Shown: positions 1 to 6,873 of the stretch, in pieces
Position numbering within the stretch: the first letter of the stretch is position 1
How the letters are laid out: the number at the start of each line of letters is the position of its first letter
Program-made: the position numbers and the translations under genes
The notes under the pieces: model-generated
Seen by the model: the letters and a program-made list of their open reading frames with translations, nothing else
The model's database searches: none
Told to the model about the DNA's origin: nothing
Source of the DNA: Comamonadaceae bacterium
GTDB taxonomy: Bacteria; Pseudomonadota; Gammaproteobacteria; Burkholderiales; Burkholderiaceae_C
Direction: 5' to 3'
DNA length: 11,696 nucleotides
NCBI GenBank assembly: GCA_947494405.1
Contig: CANLWQ010000035.1
Location: forward strand, 1 to 11,696

Positions 1-22
1 AACCCGGTGCATGCACCGGGTT
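1..22 (-). terminator. Perfect GC-rich palindrome, candidate terminator of the H1-like gene
   Basis: The first 22 bases form a perfect inverted repeat centred on GCATGC with CCGG-rich arms bounded by AA and TT. It lies 27 bases beyond the stop codon of the H1-like gene on the minus strand, the usual place for an intrinsic terminator. As RNA it can fold into a 9-bp stem with a 4-base loop. The run of U that would confirm a terminator lies, if present, outside the left edge. No T-run follows on the plus strand. Confidence 0.6.
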
Positions 23-49
23 GGGCTAAAACTCTCACTGCTGTTTCAG

Positions 50-601
50 TCAGGGTTTTGTTGCTGTAGGAAACGGCCAAGCAGCTTGCGGGTTCAGCGT
101 GGTTTGAGCCACGTGGGTGGCTGTATGCGAAGCTGAAGGCTTGGTTGCATGAGCAGCAGGTTTGTGGGCGGCTGGTTTAGCAGTCACTTTTTTCGCTGGC
201 GCTTTTTTTACAACCGGCTTTTTGGCCGCTACCGTCTTAGCGCTTACTTTTTTTTTTGACGCTGCTTTTTTAGCAGGCGCTTTTTTTGCGACTACTTTTT
301 TAGCAGGTGCTCTTTTAGCTGCAGGCTTTTTAGCCGCTGCTTTTTTTGCTACAGGCTTCTTAGCCGCTGCTTTTTTGGCAGGTGCTTTTTTCGCAACTGC
401 TTTTTTAGCTACAGGCTTTTTAGCCGCTGCTTTTTTAGCAGGTGCTTTTTTCGCAACTACTTTTTTAGCAGGCGCTTTTTTAGCGACTGGTTTTTTCTTA
501 GCTGCTGCTTTTTTAGCGGCTGGTTTCTTAACTACAGCTTTTTTTGCTGCGGGTTTCTTTGCTGCTGGTTTTTTTGCAGCGGATTTTTTTGCAGTTGCCA
601 T
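50..601 (-). CDS. Histone H1-like Lys/Ala/Pro-rich DNA-binding protein
   Basis: A 183-residue protein of very low complexity. Residues about 4-142 are repeats of KK separated by A, P and V (PAKK, AAKK, VAKK), resembling the C-terminal tail of eukaryotic histone H1 and bacterial H1-like proteins such as Bordetella BpH1 or Pseudomonas AlgP. Such proteins bind DNA non-specifically and help organise the nucleoid. Residues 143-183 differ: a His/Ala/Thr/Ser segment with H148, H154, H163 and H167, then a conserved-looking end, [10 protein letters not shown], typical of Burkholderiales members. The start is well supported by AGGAG at 608-612, six bases before the ATG. The gene lies downstream of nrdB in the same direction with a 179-base gap, so it may have its own promoter. 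The coding strand contains an A10 run (248-257) and a 60-bp internal tandem repeat. The family assignment is firm; a gene name is not assigned because hctB, bph1 and algP are all used for such proteins. Confidence 0.9.
   Translation of the reverse strand: MATAKKSAAKKPAAKKPAAKKAVVKKPAAKKAAAKKKPVAKKAPAKKVVAKKAPAKKAAAKKPVAKKAVAKKAPAKKAAAKKPVAKKAAAKKPAAKRAPAKKVVAKKAPAKKAASKKKVSAKTVAAKKPVVKKAPAKKVTAKPAAHKPAAHATKPSASHTATHVAQTTLNPQAAWPFPTATKP
351..470 (-). repeat. Two tandem 60-bp repeat units inside the H1-like gene
   Basis: Bases 351-410 and 411-470 align without gaps with 56 of 60 positions identical; differences are at 359/419, 367/427, 399/459 and 410/470. Each unit encodes 20 residues of the KK-A/P/V pattern. 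The reading frame is kept, so unit gain or loss would change protein length in 20-residue steps. Shorter imperfect copies of the same pattern fill much of the rest of the gene. Confidence 0.85.
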
Positions 602-670
602 TAGATACTCCTAGATCAAGTTCTCAGATCGTTGGTTCAAAACACTTGGCCCTTTATCAAAGCCAAGAGA

Positions 671-704
671 TTCATGGAACTGGACCCGGGTCCAATTCCA
701 TGAA
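671..704. repeat. 34-bp near-perfect palindrome between nrdB and the H1-like gene
   Basis: Nine-base arms (671-679 and 696-704) flank a 14-base self-complementary core (681-694, containing CCCGGG), with one mismatched pair (680 C, 695 A). It lies 76 bases after the nrdB stop and 69 bases before the H1 start. Neither side is followed by a T-run, so a classical intrinsic terminator is unlikely. It could be an RNA hairpin that stabilises or separates the two transcripts, or a binding site for a dimeric regulator. Confidence 0.7.
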
Positions 705-725
705 CGGGGTGTGTTCCACCACGAC

Positions 726-743
726 TTGGCACAAAGATGCCAA
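726..743 (-). other. Small inverted repeat just after nrdB
   Basis: TTGGCA and TGCCAA form a perfect 6-bp stem around a 6-base loop, 37 bases downstream of the nrdB stop codon. No T-run follows in the nrdB direction. It may be part of the nrdB mRNA 3' end, but a chance hairpin cannot be excluded. Confidence 0.3.
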
Positions 744-780
744 AGAAGGGAGGAACAAATGGAGAAAGCATATTTTTGTA

Positions 781-1974
781 TCAATCCCAAGTCAGCGCGC
801 CGCCGGTTTGGTATTCAATCACACGAGTTTCAAAGAAATTACGTTCCTTTTTCAAATCGATCATTTCGCTCATCCAAGGAAATGGGTTCTCTTCGTTCGG
901 ATACAAAGTTTCTAAGCCGATTTGGGTGGCGCGACGATTGGCAATGTAGCGCAAATAACCTTTGAACATAGACGCATTCATGCCAAGCACACCACGCGGC
1001 ATGGTGTCTTCTGCATAGCGGTACTCAAGTTCAACGGCTTGGTGAAAGAGATCGATGATCTCTGCCTTGAATTCGCTTGTCCACAAATGTGGGTTTTCAA
1101 GCTTGAGTTGGTTGATGAGGTCAATACCAAAATTGCAGTGCATGGACTCATCTCGCAAGATGTATTGGTACTGCTCAGCAGCGCCAGTCATTTTGTTTTG
1201 ACGCCCCAAGGCCAAAATTTGTGTAAATCCCACATAGAAGAACAAACCCTCCATCAGGCATGCAAACACAATGAGTGATTTGAGCAAGGTTTGATCGGTC
1301 TCTGGCGTTCCCGTGTGGAAATGGGGGTCCATGATCGCACCGATAAAGGGAAGCAAGAACTCATCTTTGTTGCGAATAGAAGGCACTTCGTTATAGGCAT
1401 TGAAAATTTCGCTTTCATCCAAGCCCAAAGACTCAACAATGTATTGGTAGGCATGGGTGTGAATGGCTTCTTCAAATGCTTGGCGTAGCAAAAATTGGCG
1501 GCATTCAGGCGCCGTGATGTGACGGTAAGTGCCCAGCACAATGTTGTTGGCTGCCAGCGAATCGGCAGTGACGAAAAATCCAAGATTGCGCTTGACAATA
1601 CGGCGCTCGTCTTCGGTCAGGCCATTGGGGTCTTTCCACAAAGCGATGTCGCGAGTCATATTGACCTCTTGTGGCATCCAATGGTTTGCGCAGGTGGCTA
1701 AGTATTTCTCCCAGGCCCATTTGTATTTGAACGGCACCAGCTGGTTGACATCGGTTTGACCATTGATGATGCGCTTGTCGGCTGCATTGACGCGACGACC
1801 AGCGGTGGGTGGTGCAGTCACAGCAGGGGAAACGGGAGCCTTGGCAGAAACTACGGCGCCATCATCTAAAACGCGGGAGGTAGGGATTGCGGTCGAAGCC
1901 GCAGGTGGCGTCGAAATATTTGAATTTAAAGCGGCAGCGGTCATTGGCTGTGCTTCTTCTTCCCAGGTCAACAT
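781..1974 (-). CDS. nrdB: Ribonucleoside-diphosphate reductase class Ia, beta subunit
   Basis: A 397-residue radical-generating subunit that pairs with NrdA to reduce ribonucleoside diphosphates in the cytoplasm. Aligning by eye to E. coli NrdB gives the di-iron ligands D138, E169, H172, E242, E276 and H279, and the radical tyrosine Y176 in the EAIHTHAY segment; all are present, so the enzyme should be active. The first 60 or so residues are a variable Ala/Pro/Thr-rich extension before the conserved core. The C-terminus (GGALTWD) is the part expected to dock on NrdA. The chosen ATG at 1972-1974 gives an MLTWEEE start common in betaproteobacterial relatives. Its Shine-Dalgarno (TGGAAA, about 9 bases upstream) is weak, and an in-frame ATG ten codons later (1942-1944, preceded by GAAGAAG) is an alternative. 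It lies 133 bases downstream of nrdA and is probably cotranscribed under the NrdR-controlled promoter. Confidence 0.97.
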   Translation of the reverse strand: MLTWEEEAQPMTAAALNSNISTPPAASTAIPTSRVLDDGAVVSAKAPVSPAVTAPPTAGRRVNAADKRIINGQTDVNQLVPFKYKWAWEKYLATCANHWMPQEVNMTRDIALWKDPNGLTEDERRIVKRNLGFFVTADSLAANNIVLGTYRHITAPECRQFLLRQAFEEAIHTHAYQYIVESLGLDESEIFNAYNEVPSIRNKDEFLLPFIGAIMDPHFHTGTPETDQTLLKSLIVFACLMEGLFFYVGFTQILALGRQNKMTGAAEQYQYILRDESMHCNFGIDLINQLKLENPHLWTSEFKAEIIDLFHQAVELEYRYAEDTMPRGVLGMNASMFKGYLRYIANRRATQIGLETLYPNEENPFPWMSEMIDLKKERNFFETRVIEYQTGGALTWD

Positions 1975-1996
1975 AATAAATTTTCCATCAATGTGA

Positions 1997-2032
1997 TTAT
2001 GAATGGAGAAATGAGAAATTCACAGTGTTCAT
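1997..2032 (-). CDS. Putative 11-codon leader ORF upstream of nrdB
   Basis: A mini-ORF starts with ATG at 2030-2032 and ends with TAA at 1997-1999, encoding [11 protein letters not shown]. It is preceded by an ideal AGGAGG (2040-2045) with a 7-base spacer, the strongest ribosome-binding site in the nrdAB region and clearly better than that of nrdB. The stop lies 22 bases before the nrdB ATG. It could recruit ribosomes for coupled translation of nrdB or act as a regulatory leader. It may also be a relic with no function: the peptide has no recognisable similarity and its conservation is unknown. Confidence 0.4.
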   Translation of the reverse strand: MNTVNFSFLHS

Positions 2033-2069
2033 TCACATTCCTCCTCTGTTTTGTTGTTCAATTGCGTCG

Positions 2070-2087
2070 GCGCATGAATGGATGCGC
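2070..2087 (-). promoter_or_regulatory. Hairpin in the nrdA-nrdB intercistronic RNA
   Basis: GCGCAT and ATGCGC pair perfectly around a 6-base loop, 20 bases beyond the nrdA stop and about 25 bases before the AGGAGG of the mini-ORF. No U-run follows, so it is not a clear terminator. It may protect the nrdA mRNA end or tune the nrdA:nrdB ratio. Confidence 0.4.
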
Positions 2088-2107
2088 TTGGCAAAGCGGC
2101 TTATTTT

Positions 2108-5026
2108 TTATTGACAGGCTTCACAGGTTGGATCATCAATGCCACACACTTTGATGTCGGTGGCAGGGGTTTGAGCTTGCACCTGTGCACGTGCACTGGC
2201 TGCTGCAATTTCCATTGCACTCAAACCAGAACCCGAGCCGGAGGCCACAGCATTGTGTGAGCCAGATTGAACCGTGGATTTCTCCACTTGCGTGGCGCTG
2301 CTGGTGCGCAAATAGTAAGTGGTTTTGAGGCCGCGCAACCATGCAAGCTTGTAGGTCTCATCCAGTTTTTTCCCGGATGCGCCTGCCATGTAAATATTGA
2401 GTGACTGGGCTTGATCAATCCACTTTTGACGACGCGCCGCAGCTTCTACCAACCACTGCGTTTCCACTTCAAAGGCGGTTGCGTACAAATCTTTGAGGTC
2501 TTGCGGTACACGGTCTATGGGGCGCAGCGAGCCATCAAAGTGCTTGAGATCCATGACCATGACATCGTCCCATAAACCCAGGCGCTTGAGGTCTTTGACC
2601 AAATAGGAATTGATAATAGTGAACTCGCCGGACAGATTCGATTTGACCGACAGGTTGCCAAAACATGGCTCAATGGAGGCGTCCACACCAACAATGTTGG
2701 AGATAGTGGCCGTTGGGGCAATCGCCACGCAATTAGAGTTGCGCATACCGTCGGTTTTGATTTTTTGGCGCAGTGCATCCCAGTTGAGCGTGGTGCTGCG
2801 GTCTACTTCGATAAAACCACCGCGGGCTTTTTCCAGCATATTCAGGGTGTCGAGTGGCAATATGCCTTGGTCCCACAAAGAACCTTGGTAGGTGGAATAG
2901 CGTCCGCGCTCTTTGGCGAGTTCGGTAGACGCCCAATAAGCGTAATAACAGACGGCTTCCATAGAAGTGTCTGCGAAATCGACAGCAGCTTGGGATGCAT
3001 AGGGCACACGCATTTCATACAAACTGTCTTGGAAAGCCATGATGCCCATGCCAACAGGACGATGTTTGAAGTTGGAATCGCGCGCTTTTTTGACTGCGTA
3101 GTAGTTGATGTCGATCACGTTATCAAGCATGCGCATGGCCGTGGTCACCGTGCGTTTGAGTTTGTCGTGATCAAGTTCTGTGCCTTTAGCGCCTTGTTTG
3201 AGGTGGCGAATGAGGTTGACTGAACCCAAATTACACACGGCTGTTTCGGTGTCACTGGTGTTGAGGGTGATTTCAGTACACAAGTTGGAGGAGTGCACAA
3301 CGCCTACATGCTGCTGGGGCGAGCGCACATTGCAGGCGTCTTTGAAAGTGATCCAAGGGTGACCCGTTTCAAACAACATGGTGAGCATCTTGCGCCAAAG
3401 GTCTGCCGCTTGCAAAGTTTTGGTGGGTTGAATCAGGCCTTGTTTGGCTTGAGTTTCGTAGTTGGTGTAGGCGACTTCAAACTCACTGCCAAATTTGTCG
3501 TGCAAATCTGGGGTGGTTGAGGGCGAGAACAAAGTCCATTCGCCTTTTTCCATCACGCGACGCATGAACAAATCGGGGATCCAATTGGCGGTGTTCATGT
3601 CGTGGGTGCGCCTGCGGTCATCACCGGTGTTTTTGCGCAACTCCAAAAATTCTTCAATGTCCAAGTGCCAAGTCTCTAGGTAAGTGCAAACCGCGCCTTT
3701 GCGTTTGCCGCCTTGGTTGACGGCCACGGCGGTGTCGTTCACCACTTTGAGGAAAGGCACAACGCCTTGAGACTCGCCATTGGTGCCTTTGATATGGCTG
3801 CCCAAGGCGCGAACACGTGACCAATCGTTACCTAGGCCACCGGCAAATTTGGACAGCAAGGCGTTTTCTTTGATGGACTCGTAGATGCCGTCTAAATCGT
3901 CAGGCACGGTGGTCAAGTAGCAGCTCGACAACTGGGGGCGCAAAGTACCGCTGTTGAAAAGCGTGGGTGTGCTGGACATGAAGTCGAAAGAAGACAGAAC
4001 TTCATAAAACTCGATAGCACGCTCTTCGCGGTTGACTTCGCCAAGCGACAAGCCCATGGCCACACGCATGAAAAAGGACTGGGGCAACTCAATACGCTGC
4101 TTACGCACATGAAGAAAGTAGCGGTCATAAAGGGTTTGCAAACCCAAATAATCGAATTGCAGATCGCGCTCGGCTTTGAGTGCTTTGGCCAGACGGGGCA
4201 AATCAAACTGCAGCAGGCGTGCGTCGAGCAAGTCGTTGTCAACGCCTTTTTTGATGCAACTTGCGAAGTTATCTATATAGTTTTGCGCCATTTCAGCTTG
4301 GGTGACTTCCTTGCCCCAGACTTCTTTGGAGATGGAATACATCAATAAGCGCGCAGTGGCATAGGTGTAATCGGGCTCTTTTTCAATCAGGGTGCGCGCA
4401 GCCAACACGGACGCTTTGTGTACCTCTTCCATGGGAATGCCATCGTAGAGGTTACGCATGGTTTCACTCAATATTGGAGCAGCTTTGATATCAGCGCCCA
4501 AGCCGGCGCAGGCGGCCTCGACCAAGTGGCGCAGTCGGTCAGTGTCTAGGGCCAAGCGTTTACCGCCATCGATCACGTGCATGACGGGCTCGGCCGGCGC
4601 TGCTTGTTCTTTGTGGGCCGCACGCTCTTGGGTTCTTCTCTCGCGGTACAACACATAGGCGCGTGCCACTTCATGGTGGCTGCCGCGCATGAGGCCGAGT
4701 TCTACTTGGTCTTGAACGTCTTCAATATGGAAGGTGCCACCACCTGGACGTGAACGAACCAGTGCACGCACCACAGCTTGGGTGAGTTGATCAACGGTTT
4801 CTCGCACGCTGGCCGAGGCTGCGCCTTGGGTGCCATGAACAGCCAAAAAAGCTTTCATCATGGCAACCGCAATCTTGGCGGGCTCAAAAGGAACCACTGC
4901 TCCATTGCGTCGAATGATTTGGTAGTTACTTAGGCTGGACTGCAAAGTCGAGCTTGTGCTGGCAGCTGTCAAGTCAGAAGGGTTGACGTAGTTGCTGCTG
5001 GCCGCAGAGGATGAGGCAATTTGCAT
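2108..5026 (-). CDS. nrdA: Ribonucleoside-diphosphate reductase class Ia, alpha subunit, two ATP cones
   Basis: The 972-residue catalytic subunit of aerobic ribonucleotide reductase. A Ser/Thr-rich leader (1-33) precedes two ATP-cone regions, about 35-130 and 150-240, as in the longer NrdA of Pseudomonas aeruginosa; E. coli NrdA (761 residues) has one. The barrel carries the expected active site: redox pair C369 and C598, N581-C583-E585 in the NLCTEI motif (thiyl radical Cys), and the radical-transfer pair Y904-Y905. A flexible Ser/Gly/Ala/Gln linker (about 917-957) leads to the C-terminal shuttle cysteines C968 and C971 (CEAC), with an extra C961. AGGAA ten bases upstream supports the ATG at 5024-5026. 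Transcription is from the NrdR-boxed promoter at 5121-5168, about 90 bases upstream. nrdB follows on the same strand. All key residues are present and no frameshift is seen. Confidence 0.98.
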   Translation of the reverse strand: MQIASSSAASSNYVNPSDLTAASTSSTLQSSLSNYQIIRRNGAVVPFEPAKIAVAMMKAFLAVHGTQGAASASVRETVDQLTQAVVRALVRSRPGGGTFHIEDVQDQVELGLMRGSHHEVARAYVLYRERRTQERAAHKEQAAPAEPVMHVIDGGKRLALDTDRLRHLVEAACAGLGADIKAAPILSETMRNLYDGIPMEEVHKASVLAARTLIEKEPDYTYATARLLMYSISKEVWGKEVTQAEMAQNYIDNFASCIKKGVDNDLLDARLLQFDLPRLAKALKAERDLQFDYLGLQTLYDRYFLHVRKQRIELPQSFFMRVAMGLSLGEVNREERAIEFYEVLSSFDFMSSTPTLFNSGTLRPQLSSCYLTTVPDDLDGIYESIKENALLSKFAGGLGNDWSRVRALGSHIKGTNGESQGVVPFLKVVNDTAVAVNQGGKRKGAVCTYLETWHLDIEEFLELRKNTGDDRRRTHDMNTANWIPDLFMRRVMEKGEWTLFSPSTTPDLHDKFGSEFEVAYTNYETQAKQGLIQPTKTLQAADLWRKMLTMLFETGHPWITFKDACNVRSPQQHVGVVHSSNLCTEITLNTSDTETAVCNLGSVNLIRHLKQGAKGTELDHDKLKRTVTTAMRMLDNVIDINYYAVKKARDSNFKHRPVGMGIMAFQDSLYEMRVPYASQAAVDFADTSMEAVCYYAYWASTELAKERGRYSTYQGSLWDQGILPLDTLNMLEKARGGFIEVDRSTTLNWDALRQKIKTDGMRNSNCVAIAPTATISNIVGVDASIEPCFGNLSVKSNLSGEFTIINSYLVKDLKRLGLWDDVMVMDLKHFDGSLRPIDRVPQDLKDLYATAFEVETQWLVEAAARRQKWIDQAQSLNIYMAGASGKKLDETYKLAWLRGLKTTYYLRTSSATQVEKSTVQSGSHNAVASGSGSGLSAMEIAAASARAQVQAQTPATDIKVCGIDDPTCEACQ

Positions 5027-5077
5027 CTTGATTAAATTCCTGTTGTACTGAATGCTTTGGTTGACGTATGAATTGCT

Positions 5078-5097
5078 GCTGGTTTCTGGGAACCAGC
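5078..5097 (-). other. Hairpin in the nrdA mRNA leader
   Basis: A perfect 7-bp stem (GCTGGTT/AACCAGC) with a 6-base loop. If transcription starts near 5116, as predicted from the -10 box, the hairpin occupies about +20 to +39 of the leader and lies well upstream of the AGGAA site. A role in mRNA stability is possible; there is no sign of a known riboswitch. Confidence 0.4.
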
Positions 5098-5120
5098 AAA
5101 AATCAAAATTTGGTTACCCC

Positions 5121-5136
5121 ACACTATATATGGGGT
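5121..5136 (-). promoter_or_regulatory. NrdR box, proximal, over the -10 element
   Basis: ACACTATATATGGGGT matches the NrdR-box consensus acaCwAtATaTwGtgt at 14 of 16 positions. It covers the -10 element (5123-5128) of the nrdA promoter, so bound NrdR would block RNA polymerase. NrdR is the ATP/dATP-sensing repressor of ribonucleotide reductase genes; its own gene is not in the window. Confidence 0.88.
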
Positions 5137-5151
5137 CGGAACTCTTTTCAA
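5123..5151 (-). promoter_or_regulatory. Sigma70-type promoter of nrdAB
   Basis: On the minus strand TTGAAA (5146-5151) and TATAGT (5123-5128) are separated by exactly 17 bases. Transcription would start near 5116, giving a leader of about 90 bases. The -10 lies inside the proximal NrdR box and the distal box begins one base upstream of the -35, a typical repression layout. Confidence 0.75.
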
Positions 5152-5152
5152 C

Positions 5153-5168
5153 ACACTACGTGTAGTGT
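5153..5168 (-). promoter_or_regulatory. NrdR box, distal, perfect palindrome
   Basis: ACACTACGTGTAGTGT is a perfect 16-bp palindrome with the ACAC/GTGT ends of NrdR boxes, though its centre (ACGT) departs from the usual AT-rich core. It starts exactly 32 bp from the proximal box, three helical turns, the spacing known for paired NrdR sites. It lies between the ampD stop codon and the nrdA -35. Confidence 0.85.
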
Positions 5169-5186
5169 TTGTGAAAAATCGTGAAT

Positions 5187-5768
5187 TTATTGATTTAACC
5201 CAAGTTCGGCAGGAAAGTAAGCTGCCTTTAATCCTAAACTGTGTTGCAAATACCGCCACTGAAAACCAATACCTGGGTCTTTTTTGCGCTCTGGTGCGAT
5301 ATGTTCGTGCCCCGCCAAGGATGAAATGGGGTAGTGATTGAGGATCATGGGCAAAAGCGAAATTAAACTTTCGTATTGAAACCCACTAAAGCTCTCGCCT
5401 TCCAGGCCTTCAAGCTCTATACCTATAGAAAAGTCGTTGCAATGAGTTCGTCCACGGTGGCTGGACACGCCAGCATGCCAAGCGCTTTGATCGCAGCTGA
5501 CGAACTGAATCAACTCGCCGCCGCGGCGGATGAAAAAATGCGAAGAGACTTTGACACCACGCAGTTGTTCAAAATACGGATGGCTGTCGTGGTCTAGGGT
5601 GTTGGTGAAAAATGCTTGAACCGCGTCCCCATGAAATTGGCCTGGGGGCAGGCTGATGGAGTGCAAGACCACCAGATCGGTTCGAGTGTCTGGCGGGCGA
5701 GGTTCGAAGTTGGGCGAGGGAATGTGTTGTGCAAATCTGTACCAACCATTGGACCAACAATCAGTCAT
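5187..5768 (-). CDS. ampD: 1,6-anhydro-N-acetylmuramyl-L-alanine amidase AmpD
   Basis: A 193-residue cytoplasmic zinc amidase of the N-acetylmuramoyl-L-alanine amidase type 2 family. It cleaves the stem peptide from anhydromuramyl-peptides during peptidoglycan recycling and so keeps AmpR-controlled beta-lactamase inducers low where that system exists. By analogy to E. coli or Citrobacter AmpD the zinc ligands are H36 (in VVLHSISLP), H154 (GHEHIAPERKKDPG) and D164, with catalytic-site K162 and E118 (IGIELEG). No signal peptide is seen, which favours AmpD over periplasmic AmiD. Length and start match the family; GGAAGG lies 10 bases before the ATG. It is the last gene of a three-gene minus-strand operon, 6 bases after the PP0621-type gene. 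No terminator is visible; the nrdA operator begins 19 bases past its stop. Confidence 0.95.
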   Translation of the reverse strand: MTDCWSNGWYRFAQHIPSPNFEPRPPDTRTDLVVLHSISLPPGQFHGDAVQAFFTNTLDHDSHPYFEQLRGVKVSSHFFIRRGGELIQFVSCDQSAWHAGVSSHRGRTHCNDFSIGIELEGLEGESFSGFQYESLISLLPMILNHYPISSLAGHEHIAPERKKDPGIGFQWRYLQHSLGLKAAYFPAELGLNQ

Positions 5769-5774
5769 GGGCGA

Positions 5775-5999
5775 TCAGCCTTCCCGGGCGCTACGGTGGG
5801 CGGCGCTGCAGTAAACCCCCATTGCGCCTTGGACAGCATCAGTTTGCGGGAAATGCACATCGCAATGCGTACACCTCAACATGGTTTGGGGATTTTGAGT
5901 TTGGCTGCTGGGGTCTTGGGGTTTGTCAGTATCGTTGCGCTTGGTTCGCAGCCACCAAATCACCCCAGCAATGATGACCAACAAAACGAAGTATTTCAT
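5775..5999 (-). CDS. PP0621-family small membrane-anchored zinc-ribbon-like protein
   Basis: A 74-residue protein. Residues about 3-17 are a single hydrophobic helix (FVLLVIIAGVIWWL) followed by a positively charged RTKR, so the rest probably faces the cytoplasm. After a polar Gln/Pro/Ser linker comes C43-x2-C46 and C64-x3-H68, a likely zinc-binding knuckle as in the PP0621 family of conserved proteobacterial proteins. The function is unknown. Its ATG overlaps the TGA of the upstream CcsA-like gene (ATGA at 5996-5999), indicating translational coupling, and ampD follows 6 bases after its stop. The linkage to a cytochrome-assembly-like membrane protein is common in this group, but no shared function can be derived from the sequence. 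Confidence 0.85.
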   Translation of the reverse strand: MKYFVLLVIIAGVIWWLRTKRNDTDKPQDPSSQTQNPQTMLRCTHCDVHFPQTDAVQGAMGVYCSAAHRSAREG

Positions 6000-6808
6000 G
6001 CGACTTTATTCACCAGAACTTCAAACACAAAGCGCGAACCCACATAAGCCAGTAGCAACATGGCTGTGCCTGCATACAACAGGCGAATCGCCATAGGGCC
6101 ACGCCAGCCTCTGGCTTGTCGCCCCCAGATCAGCAGCGCATAGGTGAGCCAAGCCATGATCGACAGAACGGTTTTGTGGTCCCAGCGCAAGGCTTTTTCC
6201 GCACCATACAAACGCTCGCCAAAGAACAGTCCAGCCAGCAAAGTGGCGGTGAGCAGGAAAAACCCGATATGCACAAAGCGAAAAGTCAGTCGCTCCAGGG
6301 TGAGCAAGGGCAAGCCTGAAGGGTCTGCCTCGGCCAAGCGAATTTGACGTTCTGCGCGGTTCATCAAACCGGCATGCACGACTGCAGCGGCAAACAAGGC
6401 ATAAGAGGCCATGCCCAGCGCCCAATGCAATGGCAGCCAAAGCGATGCGGCGGCATGCAAATCTTGCCCGGGAAAAAACAGTGGCAAAACCACGGCCACC
6501 AAACCAGCGCCCGACAGCACCCAGCGGGTTTTCATTTGAGGAAACCAATGATGTTCTATGGTGTAGACCATCAGCACCAACCAAGCGGTGGCCGACAAAG
6601 CCGGTGCGAAACCAAAGCGCGGCGTGGTCCCGGGTTCGGGGATGAGGCTGGCCAGCACACTCAAGCCATGGAACAGAGAAATAACCCACAGGTAATTGCG
6701 GCTTTGGCTGTGCGACAAACGTCCGCCCAATAAAGCACCTAGTGCATAAGCGAAGGCTGCTACCAAACCCCACACTATGCTGAAGGTCGATGCGCTGAAT
6801 ACAATCAT
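5996..6808 (-). CDS. CcsA/YpjD-like cytochrome c assembly family inner-membrane protein
   Basis: A 270-residue polytopic membrane protein with about eight hydrophobic segments (roughly 10-29, 39-56, 68-84, 96-112, 127-148, 176-196, 212-229, 240-257). It fits the cytochrome c assembly (CcsA/CcmC/HemX) superfamily, closest in size and genome position to E. coli YpjD, which lies next to ffh. H128 (LPLHWALG), H180 and H211 (WDHKTVLSIMAW) are plausible haem-ligand positions. The tryptophan-rich WWD motif of true CcsA and CcmC haem-handling proteins is not evident, so a direct role in cytochrome c maturation is not shown. It starts 65 bases from the divergent ffh and is the first gene of the operon with the PP0621-type protein and ampD. 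The Shine-Dalgarno upstream of this ATG is weak. Confidence 0.85.
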   Translation of the reverse strand: MIVFSASTFSIVWGLVAAFAYALGALLGGRLSHSQSRNYLWVISLFHGLSVLASLIPEPGTTPRFGFAPALSATAWLVLMVYTIEHHWFPQMKTRWVLSGAGLVAVVLPLFFPGQDLHAAASLWLPLHWALGMASYALFAAAVVHAGLMNRAERQIRLAEADPSGLPLLTLERLTFRFVHIGFFLLTATLLAGLFFGERLYGAEKALRWDHKTVLSIMAWLTYALLIWGRQARGWRGPMAIRLLYAGTAMLLLAYVGSRFVFEVLVNKVA

Positions 6809-6873
6809 GCTCGCAGTTTAGCGTCTTGTGACACTTCAGTGAGGCTGCTCCCTTTTTCTTCTAGGCTTAACCA

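Noticed and set aside
177..600. Regular repeats resembling a CRISPR or other repeat array
   Set aside because: The repeats are in-frame KK-A/P/V codons of a coding gene with no unique spacers.
162..614. 150-codon plus-strand ORF encoding a hydrophobic Phe/Ala/Leu protein that could pass for a membrane protein
   Set aside because: It is the mirror of the Lys/Ala codons of the H1-like gene, has no ribosome-binding site, and its pattern follows directly from the repeat.
1942..1944. Downstream ATG as the nrdB start
   Set aside because: Possible, but the upstream ATG gives the MLTWEEE start usual in relatives; kept as an alternative in the nrdB entry.
6809..6873. Divergent promoters between the CcsA-like gene and ffh
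   Set aside because: They must exist nearby, but no pair of -35/-10 elements with good match and spacing could be picked by eye.
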